Notes under the pieces: generated by a model
What the model saw: the letters and a program-made list of their open reading frames with translations, nothing else
The model's database searches: none
What the model was told of the DNA's origin: nothing
Source: Fidelibacterota bacterium
GTDB lineage: Bacteria > Pseudomonadota > Alphaproteobacteria > Rhodospirillales > Rhodospirillaceae
NCBI GenBank assembly: GCA_947475295.1
Contig: CANJLF010000002.1
Location: 56,690-120,689 of the forward strand
DNA: 64,000 bases
Direction: 5' to 3'
Part shown: in pieces, positions 43,098 through 51,758 of the stretch
Numbering within the stretch: the stretch's first letter is position 1
Layout: each line of letters opens with the position of its first letter
Program-made: the position numbers and the translations under genes

Positions 43098-43865
43098 ATG
43101 ACCCAGGATTTTGCCAGCGATATCACCCGCAAAACCGTGCTGATTACAGGCGCCGGACGGCGCATTGGCCGGGCTTTGGCCGAAGACCTGGGGTCGGCCG
43201 GATGGCAGGTTGCCGTGCACTATCACCTCTCCTCCGATGAGGCCGACGAAGTCGTCGCGGCGGTCGTCAAAAAAGGCGGCAAGGCCGCGGCTGTCCAGGC
43301 CGACCTGGCCGACGCCGCCTCAGTAGCGCGCCTGGTTCCCGCGGCAACCAAGGCCTTGGGCCCCCTGGGCTGCCTCATAAACAACGCCTCGATTTTCGAA
43401 CGTGACGACGTCGCCACGGCGACGTTGGAGTCCTGGGACAGCCATATCGCTGTCAATTTGCGCGCGCCTTTTTTCCTCGCCCAGGCCTTTGCCGCCCAGG
43501 TGGCGGAAGGGGATCGCGGCGTCATCATCAATCTGATCGACGAGCGCGTCTGGCACCTCACGCCGCATTTTACCTCCTATACGGTCAGCAAGGCCGGCCT
43601 GTGGACGCTGACGCAAACCCTGGCCATGGCCCTCGCGCCACGCATCCGCGTGAACGGCGTAGGCCCTGGCCCGACCCTGCCCAGCCCCTATCAAAGCCAG
43701 GCCCAGTTCGACGCCCAATGCGCGCGCATGCCCCTCGGACAAGGCACTAACCCCATGGAAATCTGTACCGCCGTACGCTTCATCCTTGCGGCGCGGGCCA
43801 TGACCGGGCAAATGATCGCTCTCGACGGCGGCCAGCATTTGGGATGGCGCCAGGACGACACTTAA
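43098..43865 (+). CDS. SDR oxidoreductase resembling pteridine reductase
   Basis: A 255-residue short-chain dehydrogenase. The cofactor site is TGAGRRIGRALAEDL, and the basic residues after TGxx match the NADPH-binding pattern of pteridine reductases. The catalytic serine is replaced by aspartate (INLIDERVW), followed by YTVSK, which is the Asp-Tyr-Lys arrangement of PTR1. It is 37 bases upstream of folB, supporting a role in dihydropterin reduction similar to FolM. The ATG at 43098 is the only start consistent with the family. Confidence 0.85.
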   Translation: MTQDFASDITRKTVLITGAGRRIGRALAEDLGSAGWQVAVHYHLSSDEADEVVAAVVKKGGKAAAVQADLADAASVARLVPAATKALGPLGCLINNASIFERDDVATATLESWDSHIAVNLRAPFFLAQAFAAQVAEGDRGVIINLIDERVWHLTPHFTSYTVSKAGLWTLTQTLAMALAPRIRVNGVGPGPTLPSPYQSQAQFDAQCARMPLGQGTNPMEICTAVRFILAARAMTGQMIALDGGQHLGWRQDDT

Positions 43866-43902
43866 GGCCGGTTAAGCTTAGGACCCGATTAGCTTTAGGA
43901 TT

Positions 43903-44334
43903 ATGACAATGGTCAAACCCGTGGTCGAACCTTTGAAAATTGCCGACGCCGCCGAAGGCCTGCGCCATGTTTTCGTGCGCGACCTGGTGTTGGACTGCAA
44001 TATCGGCGTCCATCTACATGAAAAGAACCGCGTTCAACGGGTGCGGATCAATCTCGATCTGGGCGTATGGGAAGGCGACGGCATTCATAACGACCGCCTG
44101 GAAAACGTCGTCTGCTACGAAGATATCGTCACGCGCGTGCGCGCCATCACCGCCGACGGCCACATCAACCTGGCGGAAACCTTGGCGGAGCGCATCGCGG
44201 CGATCTGCCTGCAGGACCCGCTCTGCCGGTCGGCCCGGGTGCGTGTGGAAAAACTCGAAGTCTTCGATGACGCCGCCAGCGTGGGGGTGGAAATCGAGCG
44301 CCTGTCGACCGTACGGCCTCGTCCCCGCACCTAG
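43903..44334 (+). CDS. folB: dihydroneopterin aldolase
   Basis: A 143-residue FolB, which cleaves dihydroneopterin in folate synthesis. It has VRDLVLDCNIGVHLHEKNRV, then VCYEDIVTRV (catalytic glutamate region) and NLAETLAERIA. An ATG at 43909 is an alternative start. It follows the SDR gene on the same strand, and both probably act on pterins. Confidence 0.9.
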   Translation: MTMVKPVVEPLKIADAAEGLRHVFVRDLVLDCNIGVHLHEKNRVQRVRINLDLGVWEGDGIHNDRLENVVCYEDIVTRVRAITADGHINLAETLAERIAAICLQDPLCRSARVRVEKLEVFDDAASVGVEIERLSTVRPRPRT

Positions 44335-44559
44335 CCAAGCCAAGCCCCCGGCCCAATTGTCTAGCGTTGTGCAGGGCAAATAAGACGGGATGCGACGCAA
44401 AAACGTCACGATTTCCGCCATCGAATCGTACCCCAGACATTTCACCTGAAGGCCTGTCAAGCAAAGTTGTTCACATGGAACGGTCTCTGCGCGCCATCGC
44501 GCTTAATATTCTATGGCCTCGCAACGGAGTCGCGTGCGGCCCCGCGGTTCTTCTAAAAA

Positions 44560-44589
44560 ATAAATATTATTCAATGGGGTAATATTTAT
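44560..44589. repeat. perfect AT-rich inverted repeat
   Basis: ATAAATATTA (44560-44569) and TAATATTTAT (44580-44589) are perfect complements around the loop TTCAATGGGG, in an otherwise GC-rich genome. No T run follows, so it is not a typical terminator. Confidence 0.75.
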
Positions 44590-44667
44590 GCCCAAAAATA
44601 AGGCAGAGGCGCTTGACGCCATATTCTGCGCCCCACCGTATTAACTCACCGGGCTTTTTCAACAGAC

Positions 44668-44676
44668 TTATCCACA
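44668..44676 (+). promoter_or_regulatory. consensus DnaA box
   Basis: TTATCCACA matches the DnaA box consensus exactly. It lies 155 bases upstream of uvrC. A partial match in the other orientation (CGTGGATAT) follows seven bases later. Confidence 0.55.
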
Positions 44677-44830
44677 GGATTCGTGGATATCCTCGCGCGG
44701 CGCCGCGCGGGGACTTGGCGGAATTTCAAGACGCCCCCGTGTTTCAGCCGCGTGACGACTGCGTTTGAGCGAGGGTTTGCGCCGTTTTGCCGCGCGTTGA
44801 CGGTACGGAGCAAAGGTTCCACATAGGGGC

Positions 44831-46747
44831 ATGATTCCCGATACACCGACACCCGATACACCTACACCGGCACCGGTTGCCGACGCGACCGACAAAGAAA
44901 CGCCCCATAGCGGTTTGGCGGTGCTGACGGCCTTTGTAAAAAACTTTCCGCGGAAGCCCGGGGTCTACCGGATGATCAATGCCGCCGGCGACGTGCTGTA
45001 CGTCGGCAAGGCCAAAAATATCAAGAAGCGCGTCGGCTCTTACCTGCACATCGACCGGCTGCCGGGTCGGTTGCAGCGCATGGTTTTCGATACCCACGTC
45101 TGCGAAGTGGTCATCACCCATACCGAAGCCGAGGCTTTGCTGCTGGAGAGCAATCTCATCAAGCAGCTGAAGCCGCGTTACAACATCCTGCTTCGGGACG
45201 ACAAGTCGTTCCCCTACATCATGATCCCCGGCGGCCATGAATATCCGCGCATCGTCAAACACCGCGGCGCGCGCACCAAAGGCAACGAATACTTCGGACC
45301 TTTTGCTTCCGCCGGCGCCGTCAACGGCACCCTTGCCACATTACAAAAAGTCTTTTTGCTCCGCAGCTGCACCGACGTGGTTTTCGCCAATCGCACGCGG
45401 CCCTGTTTGCTCTATCAGATCAAGCGCTGTGCGGCGCCTTGCGTCGGAAAGATCGGCCACGACGACTATCTCGAGTTGGTGCGCGAGGCGCGGGAATTCC
45501 TGACCGGCGACAGCCGCGCCGTCCAGACCGAGATGGCGCGGCGCATGGACGCCGCCAGCGCGGCCCTGCAGTTCGAGGCCGCCGCCTCCTTCCGCGACCG
45601 CATCCGTGCCATGACCGCCGTGCAAGCCCACCAGGACATCAATGTCATGACTTTGGGCGAAGCCGACGTCATCGCCCTGCACCGCGCCGGCGGACACTCC
45701 TGCGTCCAGGTGTTCTTCTTTCGGGGCGGGCAGAATTTCGGCAACCGCGCCTATTTCCCGTCCCATGCCGCCGACGATAGTGACGGCGACATCCTGGAAG
45801 CCTTCATCGGCCAGTTCTATGATTCCTTCACGCCGCCCAAGGACATTTTGCTGAACGGCACACCGCCCAATCAGGCGGTTCTGGAAGAAGCCCTGACGAT
45901 CAAGGCTGGGTGCAGCGTCAGCCTTGCCGTGCCGCAGCGTGGGGATCGCCGCAAGCTTGTCGATCATGCCGCCGTTAACGCGCGAGAGGCCCTGCTGCGC
46001 CGCATGGCCGAAAACACCGCCCAGCGCAAATTGCTGGAAGGCACGGCGGAGGTATTTTCGCTGGCGGCAACGCCGGAACGCATCGAGGTGTACGACAACT
46101 CGCATATTTCAGGCGCTCATATGGTCGGCGCCATGATCGTCGCCGGGCCGGCCGGCCTGATGAAAACCGCTTACCGGAAATTCAATATCAAGACCGCCGA
46201 TCTCGCCCCGGGCGACGACTACGGCGCCATGCGCGAAGTGCTGACGCGGCGGTTTGCCCGCGCTCAGAAGGAAGACCCCGAGCGCAAGCTGGGCCAGTGG
46301 CCCGATCTGGTGCTGCTCGACGGCGGTCAGGGGCAATTGAACGCCGGACTGAAAGTTCTGGCCGATCTCGGCATCAGCGATCTTTGCGTCGCCGGCATCG
46401 CCAAAGGGCCCGACCGCAATGCGGGCCGCGAGCAGTTCTTCATGCCGGGCCGCGAGCCATTCATGCTGCCGCCCAGCCATCCGGTGCTGTATTTCCTGCA
46501 GCGCCTCCGGGACGAAGCTCACCGCTTCGCCATCACCGCCCATCGCGCCAAGCGCTCGAAGGCCATCGGCCTGTCGCTGCTGGACGAAGTCACCGGCATA
46601 GGGGCTGCGCGCAAAAAGGCGCTTTTGCGTCACTTCGGCTCGGCCAAGGACGTGGCTGCCGCGGGGTTAAAGGATTTAAAGGCAGTTCCGGGAATAAGCG
46701 CCGCGACGGCCAAAAAAATCTATGAACACTTCCATCCGGAAGGCTAA
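44831..46747 (+). CDS. uvrC: excinuclease ABC subunit C
   Basis: A 638-residue UvrC, which makes both incisions around DNA damage. The N-terminal GIY-YIG nuclease (KPGVYRMI...VLYVGKAKNIKKRV) is followed by the UvrBC domain (AARRMDAASAALQFEAAASF-like region), the RNase H-like nuclease with VYDNSHISGAHMVG, and C-terminal helix-hairpin-helix repeats (VTGIGAARKKALLRHFGS). The Pro/Thr-rich first 20 residues are an unusual extension, and a later start is possible. Confidence 0.95.
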   Translation: MIPDTPTPDTPTPAPVADATDKETPHSGLAVLTAFVKNFPRKPGVYRMINAAGDVLYVGKAKNIKKRVGSYLHIDRLPGRLQRMVFDTHVCEVVITHTEAEALLLESNLIKQLKPRYNILLRDDKSFPYIMIPGGHEYPRIVKHRGARTKGNEYFGPFASAGAVNGTLATLQKVFLLRSCTDVVFANRTRPCLLYQIKRCAAPCVGKIGHDDYLELVREAREFLTGDSRAVQTEMARRMDAASAALQFEAAASFRDRIRAMTAVQAHQDINVMTLGEADVIALHRAGGHSCVQVFFFRGGQNFGNRAYFPSHAADDSDGDILEAFIGQFYDSFTPPKDILLNGTPPNQAVLEEALTIKAGCSVSLAVPQRGDRRKLVDHAAVNAREALLRRMAENTAQRKLLEGTAEVFSLAATPERIEVYDNSHISGAHMVGAMIVAGPAGLMKTAYRKFNIKTADLAPGDDYGAMREVLTRRFARAQKEDPERKLGQWPDLVLLDGGQGQLNAGLKVLADLGISDLCVAGIAKGPDRNAGREQFFMPGREPFMLPPSHPVLYFLQRLRDEAHRFAITAHRAKRSKAIGLSLLDEVTGIGAARKKALLRHFGSAKDVAAAGLKDLKAVPGISAATAKKIYEHFHPEG

Positions 46748-46780
46748 CATCCTCGCCTCTTCGCCGGGGAAGGTATCCGC

Positions 46781-47353
46781 GTGCTGAACCTACCGAACAT
46801 TCTGACGATGTCGCGGATCGTGATCATCCCGCTTGTGGTGGCGACGTTCTTTTTCGACAGCCCCGCCATGCGCTGGACGGCCGTGACGTTGTTCACGATC
46901 GCCGGCGTTACCGACTTCTTCGACGGCTATCTCGCGCGCCGCGCCAATCAGGTGTCGTCCCTGGGCCGTTTCCTCGACCCCATCGCCGACAAGCTGCTGG
47001 TGGCCTCGGTGCTACTGTTGATCGTCGCCTTCGACCGCGTCGGACGTTGGTCCTATCTGCCGGCGCTGGTGATCCTGCTGCGCGAGATATTCGTCTCCGG
47101 CCTGCGTGAGTTCTTGGCCGAGTTGCGCGTCAGCGTGCCGGTTACCAAGCTCGCCAAAGCCAAAACCACCGTGCAGATGATCGCGCTGGGGTTCCTCATT
47201 GTCGGCTCGGCGTCGCCGGATTGGATACCTGCGGAACTGATCGGCGAGATCGGCATCTGGATCGCCGCGGCGATCACCATGATCACCGGTTATGACTACC
47301 TCAAGTCCGGCGTGCGCTACATGGCCGGCAATCCCCCGCCGCCCAATCCATGA
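46781..47353 (+). CDS. pgsA: CDP-diacylglycerol-glycerol-3-phosphate 3-phosphatidyltransferase
   Basis: A 190-residue membrane enzyme that makes phosphatidylglycerol phosphate. The CDP-alcohol phosphotransferase signature D-G-x2-A-R-x8-G-x3-D-x3-D is complete in FDGYLARRANQVSSLGRFLD followed by PIAD. At least four hydrophobic helices are visible. The start is GTG at 46781, just after a GGAAGG site. It lies between uvrC and moaD, a typical alphaproteobacterial order. Confidence 0.94.
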   Translation: MLNLPNILTMSRIVIIPLVVATFFFDSPAMRWTAVTLFTIAGVTDFFDGYLARRANQVSSLGRFLDPIADKLLVASVLLLIVAFDRVGRWSYLPALVILLREIFVSGLREFLAELRVSVPVTKLAKAKTTVQMIALGFLIVGSASPDWIPAELIGEIGIWIAAAITMITGYDYLKSGVRYMAGNPPPPNP

Positions 47354-47366
47354 AGGCCCTTGATCC

Positions 47367-47618
47367 ATGACAGTCCTGTACTTCGCCTGGGTGAAGGAAA
47401 AAGTCGGCCTCAGTAGTGAAAGCGTGAGCCCGCCCGCGACAGTCGCGACCGTCGCCGACCTGATGGACTGGCTGGCGGCGCGCGGCGCGGGCCATGCCGG
47501 CGCCTTCGCCGACCGCAAGCTGATCAAAGCCGCCGTCGATCAAGTCCATGTGCCGCACAGCACAAAGATTGCCGATGCGCGTGAAGTGGCGTTCTTCCCG
47601 CCGGTTACCGGTGGTTAA
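47367..47618 (+). CDS. moaD: molybdopterin synthase small subunit
   Basis: An 83-residue ubiquitin-like sulfur carrier ending in FFPPVTGG, the diglycine tail that becomes a thiocarboxylate for molybdopterin synthesis. It begins MTVLYFAWVKEKVGL. Its usual partner moaE is present but 2.5 kb away, separated by two minus-strand genes. Its stop overlaps the stop of the convergent methyltransferase gene by 4 bases. Confidence 0.92.
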   Translation: MTVLYFAWVKEKVGLSSESVSPPATVATVADLMDWLAARGAGHAGAFADRKLIKAAVDQVHVPHSTKIADAREVAFFPPVTGG

Positions 47619-48940
47619 TTAGACTTTGTGAGATAGACATAAAGCCCGGCAATATCCCGGTTCAGCTCGGTCCGGATGACGTCTTCCGTCAGGCGGGCGA
47701 TTTCAAAGCCCTGGGCCTCCGCCAGCCGCGCGATATAGGCTTTGCCGTGACGGTAGTGTCCGGTGCTTTCCAGCTCCAGGTCGGCGGTGGCGCTGGCCTC
47801 TACCGTGAATACGAACATGCCGCCCGCATTCAGCACCCGCGACGCCTGTTCAAAAGTCTTCTCCAAGGCGCCGACGTAGACCAAAACGTCGGCCGCCATG
47901 ATCAGGTCGAACCGGTCATCGCGCTTGTACATGGCGGACACCACATCGTCGCAGATCAGCTCGCCGTAGAGCCCGCGCTTTTCCGCCTCGCGCAGCATAT
48001 TAGGCGAGAGATCAACGCCCACCAGTTTCCGGATCGCGAAATGCAGTCCGAGCGCAGCACCGATGAGGCCGGTGCCGCAGCCCAGATCAAGCACGGCGGC
48101 AAAGCCGTCCTTGTCCGCGCGAATCTCCCATAACACCTGCGCCAAAACGCCGGGCGCGCGGTACTTGAGCTGATCGACGAGGCGGTGATCGAATCCCTCC
48201 GCCAACGCTTCGAAGGAGGCCTTAGCGAAGTCCTTAGCAAAATCCTGGGAAACATCGCCTTCCGCCGCCGCCAGTAGATGCGCGGCGACTTTGTCGGCGG
48301 GGTCCGTGGCCAGGATCGCCCGGTAGCAGGCGGCGGCAGCCGGAAGGTCATTGGCGTAGCGGTAGGCTTGGGCGAGCAGCGAGTGAACAATGTTATAGGA
48401 CACGGGCGGCAGGGCGGTCTGGGCTTGCAGGCGGGCAAGGCTCTCTTTGCCGAGCGTTATGGCGTCGGGCGTAAGCTGCAGATCCACCAGCGTCTGCATC
48501 AAGGAGGCGATGGCGTTGACATGCAGCGGATTGATGGCGATGGCGCGCTGGAAAAATTGCGCCGCCCGGCCGACGTTTTCCTGCGCGTAAGCAATCCGTC
48601 CCAGCTCGAAAGCCGCCGGCGCAAGGTTTGGGTTCAGCTCCAAAGCCCGCGTCAGAAGGGCCTCGGCTTCAGCGAGCTGGCGCTGGACCATCATGATGGA
48701 CCCCAGCATGTAATGGCTATCGGCCGCCCTGGGCTCCAGCTTCATCACCGCCCGCCAGGCTGTCTCGGCGCCTTCAAGCTTGCGCTGCGAAACAAACGCG
48801 ATGCCCAGTCCGCGCTGCGCCGCGCTCGAGGTCGGCTGCAGACGCACCGCCTCGCCGTACCAGCGCTCCGCGACGGGCCAATCCTTGGCCGCACCTGCGG
48901 CTTTGGCCTTGTTCATGCAGTCTTGGAAGAGATCAATCAT
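47615..48940 (-). CDS. TPR-methyltransferase fusion, distal copy
   Basis: A 441-residue protein with about five TPR units (residues 1-200) and a C-terminal class I methyltransferase: VLDLGCGTGLIGAALG (SAM site), GVDLSPNMLREAEKRGLYGE and MAADVLVYVGALEKTF. Its substrate is unknown; TPR-methyltransferases of this form occur widely in alphaproteobacteria. Its start overlaps the end of the upstream paralog by 8 bases. The two genes share the AEKRGLYGE/AEKRGLYSE and FxVEAS/FSVELS blocks, so they arose by duplication. Confidence 0.85.
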   Translation of the reverse strand: MIDLFQDCMNKAKAAGAAKDWPVAERWYGEAVRLQPTSSAAQRGLGIAFVSQRKLEGAETAWRAVMKLEPRAADSHYMLGSIMMVQRQLAEAEALLTRALELNPNLAPAAFELGRIAYAQENVGRAAQFFQRAIAINPLHVNAIASLMQTLVDLQLTPDAITLGKESLARLQAQTALPPVSYNIVHSLLAQAYRYANDLPAAAACYRAILATDPADKVAAHLLAAAEGDVSQDFAKDFAKASFEALAEGFDHRLVDQLKYRAPGVLAQVLWEIRADKDGFAAVLDLGCGTGLIGAALGLHFAIRKLVGVDLSPNMLREAEKRGLYGELICDDVVSAMYKRDDRFDLIMAADVLVYVGALEKTFEQASRVLNAGGMFVFTVEASATADLELESTGHYRHGKAYIARLAEAQGFEIARLTEDVIRTELNRDIAGLYVYLTKSN

Positions 48941-50060
48941 GGTGCGCTCTTGTCAGATAGACATAGTAGCCCATCACATCTTCGCTGGCTTCCTTGCGGA
49001 CCGGCGCATCTGCGGCCCGCGCAATGCTGAATCCATGTTCCGCCGCAAGACGGGCGATATAATTTCTGCTGTGCCGGTAATGTCCGTTGCTTTGCAGCTC
49101 AATGTCGTCGCTAGGGCTGAGCTCGACGCTGAAAGCAAACAGACCATCGGTTCGCAGCAGCCGCGCGGCGTGCGCAAAGACCGGTTTGAGCTCGCCCATA
49201 TAGATAAACACGTCCGCGGCAATGATGAGATTGAACAGCTCATCCCGCCCCGAAAGAACCGCAGCAATATCGCCCTGGATAAGCTCGCTATAGAGCCCGC
49301 GCTTTTCGGCTTCGCGCAGCATGTTGGCGGAGAGGTCAATCCCGATCAGCCGGGTCACCCGAAACTGCACGGCCAGCGCCTGTCCCATAAGGCCTGTACC
49401 GCAGCCCAGGTCGAGCACGGCCGGAAAACTATCGGCATGCCCGCGCATATCATGCAGCGTTTCGGCCAGAATCGTGGGCGCGGCGTAGGCCAGTTTCTGC
49501 ACAAGGTGTTTGTCGAAGGTGCCGGCCAGATTGTCGAAGAATGCTTTGGCAAAGTCGGCGGCATAGGCTTGCGTCAACTTGCCTTCGGCGGCGGCCAGAA
49601 GATGCTGCGTGACCGTGTCGGCGGGATTGGCGGCCAGCATGGCCCGGTAGCAATCCGCCGCGCGCGGAAGATCATGGAGCCGCCGGTAGGCATGGGCCAT
49701 GTGGCTGTAGACCAGGTTATAGCTCGCGGGCGCTATATCGGCGCGGGCGCGCAAAGCGCTTAGGCCCTTGGCAGCCGCAGCGACGGCATCGGGCTCGCGT
49801 CCCGCCTCCGTCAAACACTGCACCAGCGCCGCCAGGGCTTTGATGTGCAGGGGGTCCGCCGCAACGGTTCGCGTGAACAAGCTCATGGCGCGCGGCGCGT
49901 CCGTGCCGATATAGGCGATGCGCCCGAGATTGAAGAGCGCGTCCGCTGAGCCGGGCTGAAGGCGTAAGGCCTCGCCGAAATAGCGCTCGGCCTCGGGCCA
50001 CAGCTGGCGCGCCGCCGCCTCCCGGCCTTTGTTCATATGGTCTTGAAATTGATCGCTCAT
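48933..50060 (-). CDS. TPR-methyltransferase fusion, proximal copy
   Basis: A 375-residue paralog of the gene at 47615, with a shorter TPR region (about two to four units) and the same methyltransferase domain: VLDLGCGTGLMGQALAV, GIDLSANMLREAEKRGLYSE and IAADVFIYMGELKPVF. It comes first in transcription. It is divergent from moaE. The pair may act as a heteromer, each with its own TPR specificity; that is a guess from the tandem duplication and overlap. Confidence 0.85.
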   Translation of the reverse strand: MSDQFQDHMNKGREAAARQLWPEAERYFGEALRLQPGSADALFNLGRIAYIGTDAPRAMSLFTRTVAADPLHIKALAALVQCLTEAGREPDAVAAAAKGLSALRARADIAPASYNLVYSHMAHAYRRLHDLPRAADCYRAMLAANPADTVTQHLLAAAEGKLTQAYAADFAKAFFDNLAGTFDKHLVQKLAYAAPTILAETLHDMRGHADSFPAVLDLGCGTGLMGQALAVQFRVTRLIGIDLSANMLREAEKRGLYSELIQGDIAAVLSGRDELFNLIIAADVFIYMGELKPVFAHAARLLRTDGLFAFSVELSPSDDIELQSNGHYRHSRNYIARLAAEHGFSIARAADAPVRKEASEDVMGYYVYLTRAHHD

Positions 50061-50144
50061 GATCGCTTTTGGTATTCTATAATCGCCAAAGTCACACCAA
50101 AGTCATAAATCGCTAAAGCCATGGCGGTCAGGTCCAGCCAAATC

Positions 50145-50630
50145 ATGAGCGGAATTCGCGTCCAGCGCGAGCCTTTCGATCCCGGCGCCGAAATCAACGG
50201 CTTTTGCGCCCGCAATGCCACGTCCGGCGGGATTGCGAACTTCATCGGACAGATGCGCGATTTTCGCGGGCCCAGCCGCGGCGAAGGCGAGGCCGTCGCC
50301 ACCATGACCCTTGAGCACTATCCCGGCATGGCCGAGCGCGAGCTGGCCGATCTGGTGAAAGACGCCAAGGGCCGCTGGACCCTGGACGACGTTCTGGTGA
50401 TCCACCGCGTGGGTCTGCTGACCCCGGGCGAGGCCATCGTGCTGGTGGCGACCGCGTCGGCCCATCGCGGCGATGCCCTTGCGGCCTGTGCCTTCCTCAT
50501 GGACTGGCTGAAGACCAAGGCGCCCATCTGGAAAAAGGAAGCCACTGCCGGCGGCGCAACTTGGGTCGAGGCGCGCGAGTCCGACGAAGCTCAAGCCGCC
50601 AAATGGACGGCGATCGCGCCCAAAGGCTAG
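50145..50630 (+). CDS. moaE: molybdopterin synthase catalytic subunit
   Basis: A protein of about 161 residues. It begins IRVQREPFDPGAEIN and carries the MoaE segments GGIANFIGQMRDF, LEHYPGM, VLVIHRVGLLTPGE and PIWKKEA with the active-site lysines. It converts precursor Z to molybdopterin using MoaD thiocarboxylate. An ATG at 50121 would add eight residues. It is normally next to moaD but here is separated from it. A strong terminator follows. Confidence 0.92.
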   Translation: MSGIRVQREPFDPGAEINGFCARNATSGGIANFIGQMRDFRGPSRGEGEAVATMTLEHYPGMAERELADLVKDAKGRWTLDDVLVIHRVGLLTPGEAIVLVATASAHRGDALAACAFLMDWLKTKAPIWKKEATAGGATWVEARESDEAQAAKWTAIAPKG

Positions 50631-50671
50631 CGTGCCAACGCGCTAGGAATGTATCGAAACGCCGTTACAAA

Positions 50672-50698
50672 AAAGGCCCGTCACCGACGGGCCTTTCT
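50672..50698. terminator. bidirectional terminator between moaE and ilvE
   Basis: An 11-base perfect stem (AAAGGCCCGTC, 50672-50682, with GACGGGCCTTT, 50686-50696) and a three-base loop, flanked by A and T runs, serves both convergent genes. Confidence 0.9.
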
Positions 50699-50722
50699 TC
50701 GCGGGATCAATGTCTATCGCGA

Positions 50723-51622
50723 TTAAGCGGCGCTGGACGCCGCCGACATCTTGCCCACCAGCGCATCGTAGTCGGCCATAAGCGTGCGGCAGACTTCGCC
50801 CGGCGTGAACTTATAGGGTCCGATCTCGCGCACCGGCGTGACTTCGGCGGCCGTGCCGGTAAGGAAGCACTCCTGCGCCTTGCTCATTTCCTCGGGCATG
50901 ATCGCGCGTTCGATCAGCTTGTAGCCGCGTTTCTTGGCGAGCGCGATGACCGTGCGGCGCGTGATGCCGTCGAGGAAGCAGTCCGGCGTCGGCGTGTGGA
51001 TCTCGCCGTTGATGACAAAGAAGACGTTGGCGCCCGTGGCCTCGGCCACCTGGCCGCGGTAGTCCAGCATCAAGGCATCTTCATAGCCCGCGCGTTCGGC
51101 GGTGTGCTTGCTTAGGGTGCAGATCATATAAAGGCCGGCGGCCTTGGCTTTTACGGGAGCGCATTCCGGCGCGGGGCGACGCCACTGCGAGATTTGCAGC
51201 CGGATGCCTTTTAGCCGCGCATCCAGCGTGAAATAAGACGGCCACACCCATGTGGCGATGGCGACGTTGATCTTGGCGTTCTGGGCGGTCACGCCCATCT
51301 GCTCGCTGCCGCGCCAGATCATGGGCCGCAGATAGCCATCGACGATATTGTTGGCCTTCAAGGTTTCATAGGCCGCGTCGTTAATCTGTTTGGCCGTGAA
51401 CGGCACCTTCATGTCGAGCAGCTGCGCCGAGAACAGCAGGCGCTCGGTATGCTCATCGAGCTTGAAGATATTGCCGGCGTAGGAACGCTGACCCTCAAAG
51501 ACGCAGGAGGCGTAATGCAGGGCATGGGTGAGCACATGGACCTTGGCGCTGCGCCACGGCACCAAAGCGCCGTTAAGCCAGATAAAGCCGTCGCGGTCGT
51601 CGAAGGTCTGGGGCGTCGTCAT
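50723..51622 (-). CDS. ilvE: branched-chain amino acid aminotransferase
   Basis: A 299-residue PLP enzyme for the last step of valine, leucine and isoleucine synthesis. The PLP lysine lies in VKAKAAGLYM, and the family blocks YEDALMLDYRG, EATGANVFFV, CFLDGITRRTVI and FLTGTAAEVTPV follow. It begins QTFDDRDGFIWLNG after the first residues. It is divergent from the MarR gene with a 136-base AT-rich region between them. Confidence 0.93.
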   Translation of the reverse strand: MTTPQTFDDRDGFIWLNGALVPWRSAKVHVLTHALHYASCVFEGQRSYAGNIFKLDEHTERLLFSAQLLDMKVPFTAKQINDAAYETLKANNIVDGYLRPMIWRGSEQMGVTAQNAKINVAIATWVWPSYFTLDARLKGIRLQISQWRRPAPECAPVKAKAAGLYMICTLSKHTAERAGYEDALMLDYRGQVAEATGANVFFVINGEIHTPTPDCFLDGITRRTVIALAKKRGYKLIERAIMPEEMSKAQECFLTGTAAEVTPVREIGPYKFTPGEVCRTLMADYDALVGKMSAASSAA

Positions 51623-51758
51623 GGAGCTCTCCCGGTGGCTGGATAGGCGTTAGATTGTTATATTATTACTCAATACAGACCCTGCTCGTAACATTCTGAT
51701 GGTATTATGTCAAGTATGCTGCCATATTATACGCGCATAGCTGATAAGGCATGAAACC

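Larger units (their letters stand above)
44335..44830. other. 496-base intergenic region between folB and uvrC
   Basis: No gene is supported. The region holds an AT-only inverted repeat (44560-44589), a consensus DnaA box (44668-44676), a second weaker DnaA-like site on the other strand (44683-44691) and a perfect 16-base GC palindrome CGCGCGGCGCCGCGCG (44694-44709). This is the most structured intergenic stretch in the window. Confidence 0.6.

Noticed and set aside
44469..44481. GTTC-ACATG-GAAC as a LexA box for uvrC
   Set aside because: Alphaproteobacterial LexA sites are direct GTTC-N7-GTTC repeats; this is an inverted arrangement and 350 bases from uvrC.
44588..44644. 18-residue ORF (MPKNKAEALDAIFCAPPY)
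   Set aside because: It starts inside the AT inverted repeat without a convincing ribosome site; too short to support.
44335..44830. Chromosomal replication origin upstream of uvrC
   Set aside because: Only one exact DnaA box, and none of the usual origin neighbours (dnaA, hemE, parAB, gidA) is present.
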